Numbered from the stretch's first letter, positions 33,201 through 42,762 are shown. The stretch: 64,000 bases of DNA from Rahnella rivi (GCF_019049655.1 NZ_JAFMOX010000066.1:248001-312000), one strand, 5' to 3'. Program-made: numbers and translations. Notes: generated by a model not told the origin, from the sequence alone.

Positions 33201-33845
33201 ATGCCATCAACCCTGAACGCCACATTGTCAGCAACCGATATGCCTGTTGCTGAAAAATTCACTGCCGTTGATAAAAACGCCGCTATTGAGAAACCAGCCG
33301 CTGTTGATAAAAACGCCGTCGTTGATAAAAAAGCCGTCGTTGAAAAGCAAGCCGCTGTTGAAAAGCAAGAGTATCGCGATGCGATGGCGCGCCTCGGCTC
33401 CGCCGTCAACATTATCACCACCGACGGCCCCGGCGGGCGGGCGGGCTTTACCGCCTCTGCCGTGTGCAGCGTTACCGATACGCCGCCGACATTGCTGGTG
33501 TGCCTGAACCGCTCGGCGTCGGTGCACGCGGCATTCACCCAGAATCAGGTGCTGTGCGTCAACACGCTGGCAGACTGCCATGAGTCGCTCTCCAATTTAT
33601 TCGGCGGCAAAACGCCGATGGAGCAACGCTTTGACGCCGCCGAATGGGCGCGTCTCGCCACCGGCTCCCCGATCCTCACCGATGCGCTGGTGTCGTTTGA
33701 CTGCAAGGTCACGCAAATCACCAGCGTCGGTACGCACGACATTTTGTTTTGTGAAGCCGTTGCATTACGACGTAACGACGACAGCCACGGACTGGTGTAT
33801 TTCGACCGGCGCTATCACCCGCTGATGCGTCAGACAGCCTGTTAA
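33201..33845 (+). CDS. rutF: FMN reductase RutF with repeat-bearing N-terminal extension
   Basis: Flavin reductase that supplies reduced FMN to RutA. From residue about 57 (YRDAMARLGSAVNIITTDGPGGRAGFTASAVCSVTDTPP) the protein matches the whole of E. coli RutF (164 residues). The total is 214 residues because of an extra about 50 at the N-terminus. Residues 21-56 are six tandem hexapeptides of consensus (A/T)(A/V)(V/I)(D/E)K(N/P/K/Q), encoded by an 18-bp unit. The only good ribosome site (GAGGAG, 33189-33194) precedes the ATG at 33201, so the extension should be translated. An internal ATG at 33381 lacks such a site. The extension is probably a charged helix or linker. Confidence 0.93.
   Translation: MPSTLNATLSATDMPVAEKFTAVDKNAAIEKPAAVDKNAVVDKKAVVEKQAAVEKQEYRDAMARLGSAVNIITTDGPGGRAGFTASAVCSVTDTPPTLLVCLNRSASVHAAFTQNQVLCVNTLADCHESLSNLFGGKTPMEQRFDAAEWARLATGSPILTDALVSFDCKVTQITSVGTHDILFCEAVALRRNDDSHGLVYFDRRYHPLMRQTAC
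33261..33368 (+). repeat. 18-bp tandem repeat x6 inside rutF
   Basis: Six in-frame copies of an 18-bp unit related to GCCGTTGTTGATAAAAAC. The first four favour D/E-K-N/P and the last two are V-E-K-Q. A weak seventh copy (PVAEKF) may precede them at 33243-33260. Confidence 0.9.
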
Positions 33846-33870
33846 CTCAACCTGATTAGGGACTTACAGC

Positions 33871-35220
33871 ATGGCAAATACCTCCTGGTTTCCACAATGG
33901 CGTAAAAGAGAAGGTAATCTGGATGGCGCGGTGATCGCGCCGGATGAAAGGCTGCCGTTTGGATCGACGGTGATCATGGGGCTGCAACATACGGTGGCGA
34001 TGTTTGGTGCCACCGTTTTAATGCCATTGCTGATGGGTTTTGACGCCAATATGGCGATTTTGATGTCGGGCATCGGCACCCTGTTGTTCTTCCTTGTTGT
34101 TGGCGGGCGTGTGCCCAGTTATCTCGGTTCCAGCGCCGCGTTTGTCGGGCTGGTGATTGCGGTGACCGGCTACAGCGGCCACGGCGCGAACCCGAATATC
34201 GGCGTGGCGCTGGGCGGGATTATTGCCTGCGGCGTCGTCTATACGCTGATCGGCTTTGTGGTGATGGCGGTCGGCACGCACTGGATCGAACGCCTGATGC
34301 CGCCGGTGGTGACCGGTGCGGTGGTGATGGCGATTGGCCTGAATCTGGCGCCGATTGCCATTAACAGCGTGTCGGCATCGTCTTTTGACAGCTGGATGGC
34401 GGTGATGACCATACTCTGTATCGGCTCGGTGGCGGTCTTCACCCGGGGTCTGGTGCAGCGCCTGTTGCTGTTGCTCGGGCTGGTGGCGGCGTACCTGATT
34501 TATATGGTGATCACCAACGGCCTCGGGCTGGGCGCGCCGGTGGATTTCAGCGCCGTGGCGCAGGCGCCGTGGTTTGGTTTACCGACGATCACCACGCCGG
34601 TGTTCAGCTCGCACGCCATGCTGATGATTGCGCCGGTGGCGGTCATTCTGGTCGCCGAAAACCTCGGCCACATTAAAGCAGTGGCGGGCATGACCGGCAA
34701 AAACCTCGACCCGTACATGGGCCGCGCGTTCGTCGGCGACGGTCTGGCAACTTTACTTTCAGCGTCTGCTGGCGGTACCGGTGTGACCACTTACGCTGAA
34801 AACATCGGCGTGATGGCGGTGACCAAGATCTACTCCACGCTGATTTTTGTCGCGGCGGCCATCGTTGCCATTGTGTTGGGCTTCTCGCCCAAATTTGGTG
34901 CACTGATCCACACCATTCCGGGGCCGGTGCTCGGTGGCGCGTCAATTGTGGTTTTTGGATTAATCGCTGTGGCCGGTGCCCGCATCTGGGTACAAAACCA
35001 GGTGGATCTGGGGCTTAACGGCAATCTGATCATGGTCGCGGTCACGCTGGTACTGGGCGCAGGCAACTTTACCCTGAGCCTCGGCGGCTTCAGCATGGGC
35101 GGCATCGGCACGGCGACCTTCGGCGCGATTTTGCTTAATGCCTTCCTGAGCCGCAGCCAGCAGGTCAAAACGCAGCCGGAAATAAAAACTGGCACAGAAG
35201 CTGCATTAAAAGATCACTGA
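33871..35220 (+). CDS. rutG: Pyrimidine permease RutG
   Basis: Uracil:proton symporter of the NCS2/UraA family, 449 residues and about 14 membrane segments. It matches E. coli RutG: APDERLPFGSTVIMGLQHTVAMFGATVLMPLLMG at the N-terminus, RVPSYLGSSAAFVG, VAENLGHIKAVAGMTGKNLDPYMGRAFVGDG with the substrate-site Glu, and GGTGVTTYAENIGVMAVTK. It is the last rut gene and a strong terminator follows. Confidence 0.96.
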   Translation: MANTSWFPQWRKREGNLDGAVIAPDERLPFGSTVIMGLQHTVAMFGATVLMPLLMGFDANMAILMSGIGTLLFFLVVGGRVPSYLGSSAAFVGLVIAVTGYSGHGANPNIGVALGGIIACGVVYTLIGFVVMAVGTHWIERLMPPVVTGAVVMAIGLNLAPIAINSVSASSFDSWMAVMTILCIGSVAVFTRGLVQRLLLLLGLVAAYLIYMVITNGLGLGAPVDFSAVAQAPWFGLPTITTPVFSSHAMLMIAPVAVILVAENLGHIKAVAGMTGKNLDPYMGRAFVGDGLATLLSASAGGTGVTTYAENIGVMAVTKIYSTLIFVAAAIVAIVLGFSPKFGALIHTIPGPVLGGASIVVFGLIAVAGARIWVQNQVDLGLNGNLIMVAVTLVLGAGNFTLSLGGFSMGGIGTATFGAILLNAFLSRSQQVKTQPEIKTGTEAALKDH

Positions 35221-35260
35221 CGACCTCAGTTTCTCCTTAGCTCATCATTTTTGATGATCG

Positions 35261-35307
35261 CCAGCGGTTAGCCGGTCCACCCGTCCGGATTAGCCGCTGG
35301 TTTTTTT
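35261..35307 (+). terminator. Terminator of the rut operon
   Basis: Outer stem CCAGCGG/CCGCTGG encloses an inner CCGG/CCGG pairing and is followed by seven T residues. It separates the rut operon from the downstream ABC/monooxygenase operon, so the two are probably separate transcripts. Confidence 0.88.
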
Positions 35308-35407
35308 CTTTCTGCCTCCCGTCCGTTCCCCCTAATGCCGTTTCCAGCTAACCATTGCTAAATTCCTTCGTTCACCTGCCCTTTAAATTGGTTTGTTATG
35401 GGTCCAG

Positions 35408-35436
35408 CACTTTCGTTCTATGCGAACGGAAAAGTG
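35408..35436. promoter_or_regulatory. Imperfect palindrome upstream of the ABC/monooxygenase operon
   Basis: GTTC-TATGC-GAAC forms the core, with outer arms CACTTT and AAAGTG pairing across a two-base offset. It lies 33-61 bases before the substrate-binding-protein start, where an operator would be expected. No cognate regulator gene is adjacent. Confidence 0.5.
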
Positions 35437-35468
35437 ATTCATCTGCTAATAAGAAAAAGGGTTTAACT

Positions 35469-37109
35469 ATGCAAAACATTCGCCGGGCAAACGCGATCAC
35501 CCGCGCACTGGCTTTAGGGGCACTTCTCACCAGCACGTTTTCCGCCATCGCCGCTGACGGCACACCGGTTCAGGGCGGCACGCTGATTTATCTTGAGCAG
35601 CAGGCGCACACCAACCTGTATCCGCCCGCAGGCGGCTTCTACCCGAACGGCGGCATCCTTAATCAGATCACCGACAAACTGACCTACCAGAACCCGAAAA
35701 CGCTGGAGATTGAACCCTGGATCGCCCAATCCTGGTCCTTCAACGCCGATAAAACCGAATACACCTTCAAGCTGCGTCCGGGTGTGACCTTCTCCGACGG
35801 TACGCCGCTCGATGCCAGCGCGGTGGCTAAAAACTTTGATACCTACGGTCTGGGCAACAAAGAGCACCACCTGCCGGTGTCTGAAGTCATCAACAACTAT
35901 GACCACAGCGAAGTGGTTGATCCGCTGACCGTGAAGTTCTATTTCAAAAAGTCCTCGCCGGGCTTCCTGCAGGGCACGGCGACGATTGGCTCCGGGCTGG
36001 TGTCGCTGAGCACGCTGGAACGCAATTTTGATGCGCTGGGCGATGCCACGCACATCATCGGTTCCGGCCCGTTCGTGGTCAGCAAAGAAACGCTTGGGCG
36101 AGAAGTCGATCTGACCGCGCGTAAAGATTACAACTGGGGGCCGAAAAACCTCAAACAGCAGGGCCGCGCCAATCTCGACGGCATCAAAGTGATCGTCACC
36201 GGCGAAGACAGCGTGCGTATCGGCGCGCTGCTGGCGGGTCAGGCGGATTTCATCCGTCAGGTTCAGGCCTATGACGAGAAACAGGCCAAAGACCAGAATT
36301 TCCCGATTTATGCCGCGCCAACCAAAGGCGTCAACGACAGCATTTCGTTCCGCCCCGATAACGCGCTGGTGTCTGATCTGAAAGTCCGTCAGGCGCTGCT
36401 GCACGCCACCAACAGCAAACAGGTGGTCGATACGCTGTTCTCGCCAAACTACCCGCAGGCCACCTCGGTGATTGCCAAAACCGCGGCCGGTTATGTTGAT
36501 CTGAGCAACAAACTGACTTACGACCCGACGCTTTCCAAAAAACTGCTTGATGAAGCGGGCTGGAAACCGGGCCCGAACGGCATCCGCCAGAAAGACGGCA
36601 AAACGCTGTCACTGACCATCTATGAATCGCTGCCACAACCGCAGAACAAAGAGGTGTTGCAGCTGGTGTCGCAGCAATGGAGCCAGGTCGGCGCGAAGCT
36701 CAATATTCTGGCGGGCGACGCGGGCAGCCGCGTGGCGGATAACCTCGATCCGGAGAAAACCCCGGCTAACGTGGTGGAAGTGGGGCGCGCCGATCCTGAC
36801 GTCATCAAAAGCTCTTTCTACCCGACTAACCGTGATGCGCTGCTGCAAAAAGGCGGCCTGAGCAGCAAGGTGAAAAGCTTCCGCGACGACAAACTTAACG
36901 ACCTGCTGACGGCCATTTCTGCCGAAGTGGATCCGAAAAAACGTCTGGCACTGACCGGCGACGTGCAGAACTACCTGCTCGATCAGGCGTATGTCATTCC
37001 GATTTTCGAAGAGCCGCAGGTGTTTGCCGGTGCGCCCTATTTCAAAGGCGTGAGCTTTGAAGCGGTCGGGCGTCCGAGCTTCTACGGCGCGTGGCTGGAA
37101 AAGCATTAA
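35469..37109 (+). CDS. ABC transporter substrate-binding protein, family 5
   Basis: Periplasmic solute-binding protein of the peptide/nickel/opine class (SBP_bac_5), 546 residues with a Sec signal peptide (cut after AIAA near residue 28). Visible blocks are LTYQNPKTLEIEPWIAQSW, YTFKLRPGVTFSDGTPLDASAV and VRQALLHATNSKQVVDTLF. ATG 35469 is chosen over the open frame from 35355 because it starts the signal peptide and AAGGG lies 8 bases upstream. To my recollection it belongs to the group named after Klebsiella KPN_01854, which is found next to luciferase-like monooxygenases. It heads a seven-gene operon. Substrate unknown. Confidence 0.88.
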   Translation: MQNIRRANAITRALALGALLTSTFSAIAADGTPVQGGTLIYLEQQAHTNLYPPAGGFYPNGGILNQITDKLTYQNPKTLEIEPWIAQSWSFNADKTEYTFKLRPGVTFSDGTPLDASAVAKNFDTYGLGNKEHHLPVSEVINNYDHSEVVDPLTVKFYFKKSSPGFLQGTATIGSGLVSLSTLERNFDALGDATHIIGSGPFVVSKETLGREVDLTARKDYNWGPKNLKQQGRANLDGIKVIVTGEDSVRIGALLAGQADFIRQVQAYDEKQAKDQNFPIYAAPTKGVNDSISFRPDNALVSDLKVRQALLHATNSKQVVDTLFSPNYPQATSVIAKTAAGYVDLSNKLTYDPTLSKKLLDEAGWKPGPNGIRQKDGKTLSLTIYESLPQPQNKEVLQLVSQQWSQVGAKLNILAGDAGSRVADNLDPEKTPANVVEVGRADPDVIKSSFYPTNRDALLQKGGLSSKVKSFRDDKLNDLLTAISAEVDPKKRLALTGDVQNYLLDQAYVIPIFEEPQVFAGAPYFKGVSFEAVGRPSFYGAWLEKH

Positions 37110-37126
37110 CTGACGGGGAGTAAATC

Positions 37127-38086
37127 ATGAGCCGATACGTGAGCGGTCGATTCGGGCAGGCGTTGCTGGTGCTGTGGGCGGCGTTTACCGTCTCCTTCAT
37201 CCTGTTGCAGGTGCTGCCCGGCGACGCGATCCTGATTAAATTTCAGAATCCGGACATGGGATTAAGCCCGGCGCAAATCGCCGATATGCGTGCCGCGTAC
37301 GGCGCAGATGTGCCGTTGCTGCAACAATATCTGCATACGCTGGGCAATTTTCTGCGCGGGGATCTGGGCTATTCGATTCAGGCTGGCGTACCGGTGACTG
37401 AATTACTCAGCAGCAACTTCCCGCCGACGCTGCGTCTGGCGCTGATTGGTTTCGCACTGGCCGCCGTGGTGGCCTTTGCGCTGGCGTTTATCTCCAGCCT
37501 GCTGCATTTCGGCTGGCTGAAAAATGCCTTACAGGCGCTGCCGTCGCTGTTTATCTCCATTCCAACCTTCTGGCTGGGCATCGCGCTGATTCAGTTCTTT
37601 TCGTTCCATCTGCGCTGGATCCCGGTGATTAATCCGGGTGAATGGGTCGGGCTGATTTTGCCGATTATTACGCTGGCAGTGCCGATTTCCGCGCCGCTGG
37701 CGCAGATCCTTATCCGCAGCATTGATCAGGTACAAACCCAGCCATTCGTCGCCGTCGCCCGCGCCAAAGGGGCCAGCCGCAGCGGCGTGTTGTGGCGTCA
37801 TGTGGCGCGCAACGCCCTGCTTCCGGCGCTGACCATTGCCGGTTTGCTGTTTGGCGAACTGATTGCCGGTGCGCTTATCACCGAAACGGTGTTCGGGCTT
37901 AACGGCCTCGGGCAACTCACGCAGCAGGCGGTGAATAATCAGGATGTCGCGGTGCTTCAGGCGATTGTGGTGATTTCCGCAGCCGCCTTTGTCGGCATCA
38001 ATTTAGTGGTCGATTTGCTGTATCCGCTTCTCGACCCGCGTCTTAAAGCATCTGCGTCTAAAAACTCACGGGGAGCCACCGCATGA
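37127..38086 (+). CDS. ABC transporter permease (DppB-like)
   Basis: A 319-residue inner-membrane permease with six helices. The cytoplasmic EAA-type loop VARAKGASRSGVLWRHVARNALLPALT contacts the ATPase. The N-terminal signature (FGQALLVLWAAFTVSFILLQVLPGD) is typical of the DppB/OppB group. It is 17 bp after the substrate-binding-protein gene and its 3' end overlaps the next permease by 4 bp. Confidence 0.92.
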   Translation: MSRYVSGRFGQALLVLWAAFTVSFILLQVLPGDAILIKFQNPDMGLSPAQIADMRAAYGADVPLLQQYLHTLGNFLRGDLGYSIQAGVPVTELLSSNFPPTLRLALIGFALAAVVAFALAFISSLLHFGWLKNALQALPSLFISIPTFWLGIALIQFFSFHLRWIPVINPGEWVGLILPIITLAVPISAPLAQILIRSIDQVQTQPFVAVARAKGASRSGVLWRHVARNALLPALTIAGLLFGELIAGALITETVFGLNGLGQLTQQAVNNQDVAVLQAIVVISAAAFVGINLVVDLLYPLLDPRLKASASKNSRGATA

Positions 38087-38946
38087 GCAGCTTACCGCTT
38101 GGCAAAAGCACGCTTTCATTACCGCTCACACAGCGCCGCCGCTGGAAACCCGCCCGCCTGCAACCGGGATTGATCCTCGCCTGGCTGGTGATGGCAACCG
38201 TGATTTTATGGGCGATCGCCCCCGGTTTATTCACCAGCTACAGCGGCACCGAAGGGATTGCCGGTGCGCAGCGTCTGGCTCCGCAGGCCGGACACTGGCT
38301 GGGCACGGATCAGCTTGGCCGCGATGTGTACGCGCGTATTGTCTACGGCGCGTCGCATTCGCTTTCCGGCGCGCTGGTCGCCGTGGCGCTCGGGCTGGTG
38401 TTCGGCACTGCGCTCGGGCTGGCGGCGGGCGCGACCGGCGGTCTGGTGGATGCCATCGTCATGCGCATCAACGACGTATTGCTGTCAATTCCCGGCCTGC
38501 TGCTGTCGCTGAGCGTGATTATTTTGCTCGGCTTCGGCACGGTGCATGCGGCGATCGCCGTCGGTGTCACGTCGGTCGCCAACTTCGCCCGCCTGGCACG
38601 CGCCGAAGTGGTGCTGGTGCGTCACAGTGATTACGTTGAAGCGGCGTACGGCAGCGGAGGTTCCTTCTTCTCCATTTTGTGGCGGCACATTTTGCCCAAC
38701 TCGCTGACCTCGGTGATCGCCTTTTCCGCATTGCAGTTCGGCAGCGCCATTCTCGCCATTTCCACCCTGAGTTTCCTCGGTTACGGCACGCCACCGCCGA
38801 CGCCGGAATGGGGTTTGCTGATTGCCGAAGGCCGTAACTACATCTCCACCGCCTGGTGGTTAACCACCTTCCCCGGCGTGGTGGTGGTGTTAGTGGTGCT
38901 TTCCGCCAACCGCATCAGCCAGTCATTACGCAGGAGAACGCGATGA
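38083..38946 (+). CDS. ABC transporter permease (DppC-like)
   Basis: Second permease of the importer, 287 residues. It has a soluble N-terminus, a first helix near residue 30, the motif LGTDQLGRDVYARIVYGAS typical of DppC/OppC proteins, and the EAA loop AEVVLVRHSDYVEAAYGSGGSFFSILWRHILPN. It overlaps both neighbours by 4 bp (ATGA), which indicates tight coupling. Confidence 0.92.
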   Translation: MSSLPLGKSTLSLPLTQRRRWKPARLQPGLILAWLVMATVILWAIAPGLFTSYSGTEGIAGAQRLAPQAGHWLGTDQLGRDVYARIVYGASHSLSGALVAVALGLVFGTALGLAAGATGGLVDAIVMRINDVLLSIPGLLLSLSVIILLGFGTVHAAIAVGVTSVANFARLARAEVVLVRHSDYVEAAYGSGGSFFSILWRHILPNSLTSVIAFSALQFGSAILAISTLSFLGYGTPPPTPEWGLLIAEGRNYISTAWWLTTFPGVVVVLVVLSANRISQSLRRRTR

Positions 38947-40562
38947 ACGCACAGGCCACTTTTACGCATGACGCTCCGCCGGTTCTCGAACTGGACAATC
39001 TTTCCATCGCCTATGACGGCAAAGCGGTGGTACACAACGTGTCGTTTTCGATTCACGCCGGTGAAGTGCTGGCGCTGGTCGGTGAATCCGGCTCGGGGAA
39101 AACCACGACCGCGCAGGCGATTATCGGCCTGCTGGCGGAAAACGGTCATATCGAACAGGGCGAAATTCGCCTCAATGGCACCGACATCAGCCAGTGGTCG
39201 CAGCGCCGTCTCGACGCCCTGCGCGGTGCGCGCATCAGCCTGATACCGCAGGATCCGACCAGCTCGCTGGATCCGGTAAAAACCATCGGTTCGCAGGTGG
39301 CAGAAATTCTCGATATCCATCAGCGACTGCCGCGTGCGCAGCGCGACGCCCGCGTGGTGGAACTGCTTTCCCGCGTCGGCCTTTCGCATCCGGAACAGCG
39401 GGCGAAGCAGTATCCGCATGAACTTTCCGGCGGCATGAAACAGCGCGTCTTGATCGCCATTGCGATTGCGCTGAAACCGGCGCTGATCATCGCCGACGAA
39501 CCCACCAGCGCGCTGGACGTCACGGTGCAAAAACGCATTCTGGATCTGATCGACGAACTGCGCCGCGAGTTCGGCACCGCCGTTCTGCTGGTGACGCACG
39601 ATCTGGCGATTGCCGCCGAACGCGCCGACCGGCTGCTGGTGTTCCGTCACGGCAAAGTGCAGGAACAGGGCATCACCGCCGAGGTACTGAGCGCACCAAA
39701 AAGTGATTACACCCGCCAGCTGTTCGCCGACGTCCCTGCCCTTTCAGGCCGTCACCGCGCACAGATCCGTGCGGCTGAAGATCCGGTGCTGGTGGTGGAA
39801 AACATCACCCATGATTTCACGCTGGGCGGCAAACATCAGGCGGCGTTCCGCGCTGTCGATCACGTGTCATTCAGCATTCCGCGCGGCACCACGCATTCGC
39901 TGGTGGGTGAATCCGGCTCCGGTAAAACCACGCTGGCGCGCATTCTGCTCGGTTTTCAGAAACCGGACAGCGGACGCGTGTTGATCGACGGCGAAGACAT
40001 CACGCGCCTGAAAGGTGAACTGCTGCGCCAGCTGCGCAGGAAAATCCAGCTGGTGTATCAGAACCCGTTCGCCTCGCTGGATCCGTCGCAAACGCTGTTC
40101 AGCGTGATTGAAGAACCGCTGCTGAATTTCGAAAAAATCCCGGCTGCCGTGCGCCGTGAACGGGTGCTGGATATCGCCCGCCGCGTGGCGCTGCCGGAAG
40201 AATTGCTCAGCCGCAAACCGCGTGAGCTTTCCGGCGGTCAGCGCCAGCGGGTGGCCATTGCGCGCGCGTTAATTTTAGAGCCGAAAGTGCTGATCCTCGA
40301 TGAAGCCACGTCGGCGCTCGACGTCACCGTGCAGGCCCAAATCCTGACGTTGCTTTCGCAGTTACAGGATTCCCTCGGCCTGACCTATTTGTTTATCTCG
40401 CACGATCTGGCGACCGTCCGGCAAATCTCGCACAGCGTCTCGGTGTTAAACCGCGGACAGCAGGTGGATTCCGGCAACGTTGAGGACGTTTTCGCCCTGC
40501 CTTCCAGCGATTACACCCGCCAGCTGATCGACGCAATCCCGGGCCGCCACCGCGCCGCCTGA
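38943..40562 (+). CDS. ABC transporter ATP-binding protein, two fused ATPase domains
   Basis: A 539-residue ATPase combining the DppD-like and DppF-like domains in one chain. The first domain (about 15-255) has Walker A GESGSGKTT, signature LSGGMKQR and Walker B LIIADEP. The second (about 285-530) has GESGSGKTT, LSGGQRQR and VLILDEAT. Both sites look active. ATG 38943 overlaps the permease stop; the longer frame from 38856 lies inside the permease gene and is rejected. It powers import of the unknown substrate. Confidence 0.93.
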   Translation: MNAQATFTHDAPPVLELDNLSIAYDGKAVVHNVSFSIHAGEVLALVGESGSGKTTTAQAIIGLLAENGHIEQGEIRLNGTDISQWSQRRLDALRGARISLIPQDPTSSLDPVKTIGSQVAEILDIHQRLPRAQRDARVVELLSRVGLSHPEQRAKQYPHELSGGMKQRVLIAIAIALKPALIIADEPTSALDVTVQKRILDLIDELRREFGTAVLLVTHDLAIAAERADRLLVFRHGKVQEQGITAEVLSAPKSDYTRQLFADVPALSGRHRAQIRAAEDPVLVVENITHDFTLGGKHQAAFRAVDHVSFSIPRGTTHSLVGESGSGKTTLARILLGFQKPDSGRVLIDGEDITRLKGELLRQLRRKIQLVYQNPFASLDPSQTLFSVIEEPLLNFEKIPAAVRRERVLDIARRVALPEELLSRKPRELSGGQRQRVAIARALILEPKVLILDEATSALDVTVQAQILTLLSQLQDSLGLTYLFISHDLATVRQISHSVSVLNRGQQVDSGNVEDVFALPSSDYTRQLIDAIPGRHRAA

Positions 40563-40594
40563 TTCAGCACATGAAAAAAGAAAAGAGGGACATT

Positions 40595-41656
40595 ATGAGC
40601 AGTAAACGTCTTGGATTTTTCACCCGCCTGCTGGACAACACCAGCGCGCAGGAACGTTACCGGCTGGCGACCGAACAAATCATTCACGCCGAGCAGTTAG
40701 GTTTTGATTCCGCGTGGGTCGCGCAGCACCATTTTCACGAGGCGGAAGGCGGCCTGCCTGCGCCGCTGGTTTTCCTCGCGCAGGTGGCGGCACATACCCG
40801 CTTTATCCGTCTCGGCACCGGCGTGATCACCCTGCCGATGGAGAATGCCCTGCGCGTCGCCGAAGACACTGCCGTGCTGGATTTACTTTCCGGCGGACGG
40901 CTTGAAATCGGTTTAGGCTCGGGCGGCACGCCGACGTCATTCCCGCCGTTCGGGCTGGAAAGTCAGGATCGCGGCAAAGCCTTTGGCAATAACCTGCAAA
41001 CCCTGCTCACCGCCTGGCGCGGCGAACCGCTGGCGGGCACCGATAACCGGTTATACCCGGCGGCACCGCAGCTGGCGAACCGCGTCTGGCAAGCAACGTT
41101 CTCCGTTGACGGCGGCGCGCGTGCGGGTAAATCCGGCGACGGCCTGATGCTTTCGCGCACCCAGCCACGCCCGGCGGATGCGCCGGATTTGCGCCTCGAC
41201 GAGCTGCAAAACCCGATTATTGATGCCTATCTCGATGCCCTGCCGGAAGGCGTTGCGCCACGCATCATGGGCTCGCGTACCGCGTTCGTCACCGAAAACG
41301 GCGATGAGGCCCGTGAGCTGGCGCAAAAAGGCTTACGCCGTCAGGCCGAAAATCACCGTGCCAGCGGACAGATTGTGAGGGGCGATACGCTCGACGATTA
41401 CATCCGCACCTTCGACGTGCATCTCGGCACAGCGGCGCAGGTGACCGCGACGTTGCAGGCCGATACCGCACTGGCCCGCGTCACCGATCTGGCGTTTCAG
41501 GTGCATTCTATCGATCCGCCGCATCCGTATATTTTACGTTCCATCGAACTGATTGCCCGTCACGTTGCGCCCGCGCTCGGCTGGGTTCGCCGCACGCCGC
41601 AGCGCAGTGTCTCCACCTCTTCCGCCGATACTTTATTTTCACGGGAAACCTTATGA
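40595..41656 (+). CDS. Luciferase-like FMN-dependent monooxygenase
   Basis: A 353-residue TIM-barrel flavin monooxygenase of the bacterial luciferase family. Visible blocks are FDSAWVAQHHFHEAEGGLPAPLVFLAQVA, the FMN-site segment RLGTGVITLPMENALRVAED, and the LSGGRLEIGLGSGG turn. To my recollection it belongs to the subfamily named after Klebsiella KPN_01858. Such enzymes need reduced FMN from a separate reductase; none is in this operon, but RutF is encoded about 7 kb upstream. GAGGG precedes the ATG at 40595. Its stop overlaps the next start. The likely reaction is oxidative cleavage of the imported compound. Confidence 0.85.
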   Translation: MSSKRLGFFTRLLDNTSAQERYRLATEQIIHAEQLGFDSAWVAQHHFHEAEGGLPAPLVFLAQVAAHTRFIRLGTGVITLPMENALRVAEDTAVLDLLSGGRLEIGLGSGGTPTSFPPFGLESQDRGKAFGNNLQTLLTAWRGEPLAGTDNRLYPAAPQLANRVWQATFSVDGGARAGKSGDGLMLSRTQPRPADAPDLRLDELQNPIIDAYLDALPEGVAPRIMGSRTAFVTENGDEARELAQKGLRRQAENHRASGQIVRGDTLDDYIRTFDVHLGTAAQVTATLQADTALARVTDLAFQVHSIDPPHPYILRSIELIARHVAPALGWVRRTPQRSVSTSSADTLFSRETL

Positions 41657-42762
41657 CATCCTATTCGACCGACCTGCTGGAAAAACTGGCTGACATCGCC
41701 CCTGATTCCGCGCTGAAACAGGCCCGCGACACCCGCGACGCCGCCACCCGTCACGCGCAGGGCAGCTATGACGCGCTGTTTACTGAACAGGATGGCGTGG
41801 ATTTTTCGCTGGCTGAGCGCCTGCGTTTAGCGCAAAACGTCGCCCGCTGGCACGGTGATTCGCAGCTTACCAATCACTATTCCGAACGCTTGCAGGATTT
41901 GCCGGACATCGACGAAACCGCCCGTCTCGACGCTGCGCTGACGCACGGCGAACGTCTGAGTTTCAAACCCGCCAGCGCCACGCCCGCACATTTGCAGGCG
42001 CTGAAAAAAGCCGGCTGGTCGGTGGATGCGATTGTCACGCTGTCGCAGCTGATTGCTTTCGTCAGCTTCCAGAGCCGCGTGCTGCGCAGCTACCGGCTGA
42101 TTGGCGGCAAACCGGTGGAGAACGGCAGCAGTAAACCGGTCGGCGCGGCGTTCTGGCTTACCGAACCCAATACCCACAGCGGCCGTGATGCACCGCAGGC
42201 GTTTACCCAGGAAGAACTCGGCTGGGAACCGTGGATCCCGGCAAAAAAACTGGAAGAATTTGATGAAGCGCAGCAGGCGATTCTGGCGAAATTCGGCCAT
42301 ACCGATTCCGATTATTTCCGCCTGTTAGGCCGCAATTTGCCGGTTCTCGAACAGCGCACGCTGACCGACAAAGGCATTTTCTACACCTCCGGCGGGCTGC
42401 CGCGCAAAGAGCGTGAACTGGCCGCGACGGTCGCCAGCAAAATCAACGGCTGTATTTACTGCGCGTCGGTGCATGCGCGCAAAGCCAGCCAGCTTTCCAA
42501 ACAGACGCAAGACGTCCAGCGCCTGATCGACACCCCGCCGGGCGGCATCCTCAGCAAAGAACAGTCTCCGCGCTGGCAGGCCGAAATTGATTTCGCTGCC
42601 GCGCTTTCCGCAACGCCACCGGTCGCTACAGAACAGCACATTGCGGCGCTGCGCGAACAGGGTTTAGATGAGCTGGAGATTGTTGATCTGGCGCAGTCCG
42701 CGGCCTTTTTCGCCTGGGCCAACCGTCTGATGTTAACGCTGGGAGAACCCTTCAATGACTGA
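41653..42762 (+). CDS. Two-domain AhpD/CMD-like protein
   Basis: A 369-residue helical protein of the AhpD/carboxymuconolactone decarboxylase superfamily. The C-terminal domain (about 235-365) has the redox and proton-relay motif NGCIYCASVHARKASQL, with Cys-x-x-Cys and His. The N-terminal domain (about 1-170) looks related but lacks the cysteines, so the protein may be a fusion of an inactive and an active unit. Family members reduce peroxides with a thioredoxin-like partner. Here it could remove a peroxide by-product of the monooxygenase. It overlaps both neighbours. Confidence 0.8.
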   Translation: MTSYSTDLLEKLADIAPDSALKQARDTRDAATRHAQGSYDALFTEQDGVDFSLAERLRLAQNVARWHGDSQLTNHYSERLQDLPDIDETARLDAALTHGERLSFKPASATPAHLQALKKAGWSVDAIVTLSQLIAFVSFQSRVLRSYRLIGGKPVENGSSKPVGAAFWLTEPNTHSGRDAPQAFTQEELGWEPWIPAKKLEEFDEAQQAILAKFGHTDSDYFRLLGRNLPVLEQRTLTDKGIFYTSGGLPRKERELAATVASKINGCIYCASVHARKASQLSKQTQDVQRLIDTPPGGILSKEQSPRWQAEIDFAAALSATPPVATEQHIAALREQGLDELEIVDLAQSAAFFAWANRLMLTLGEPFND

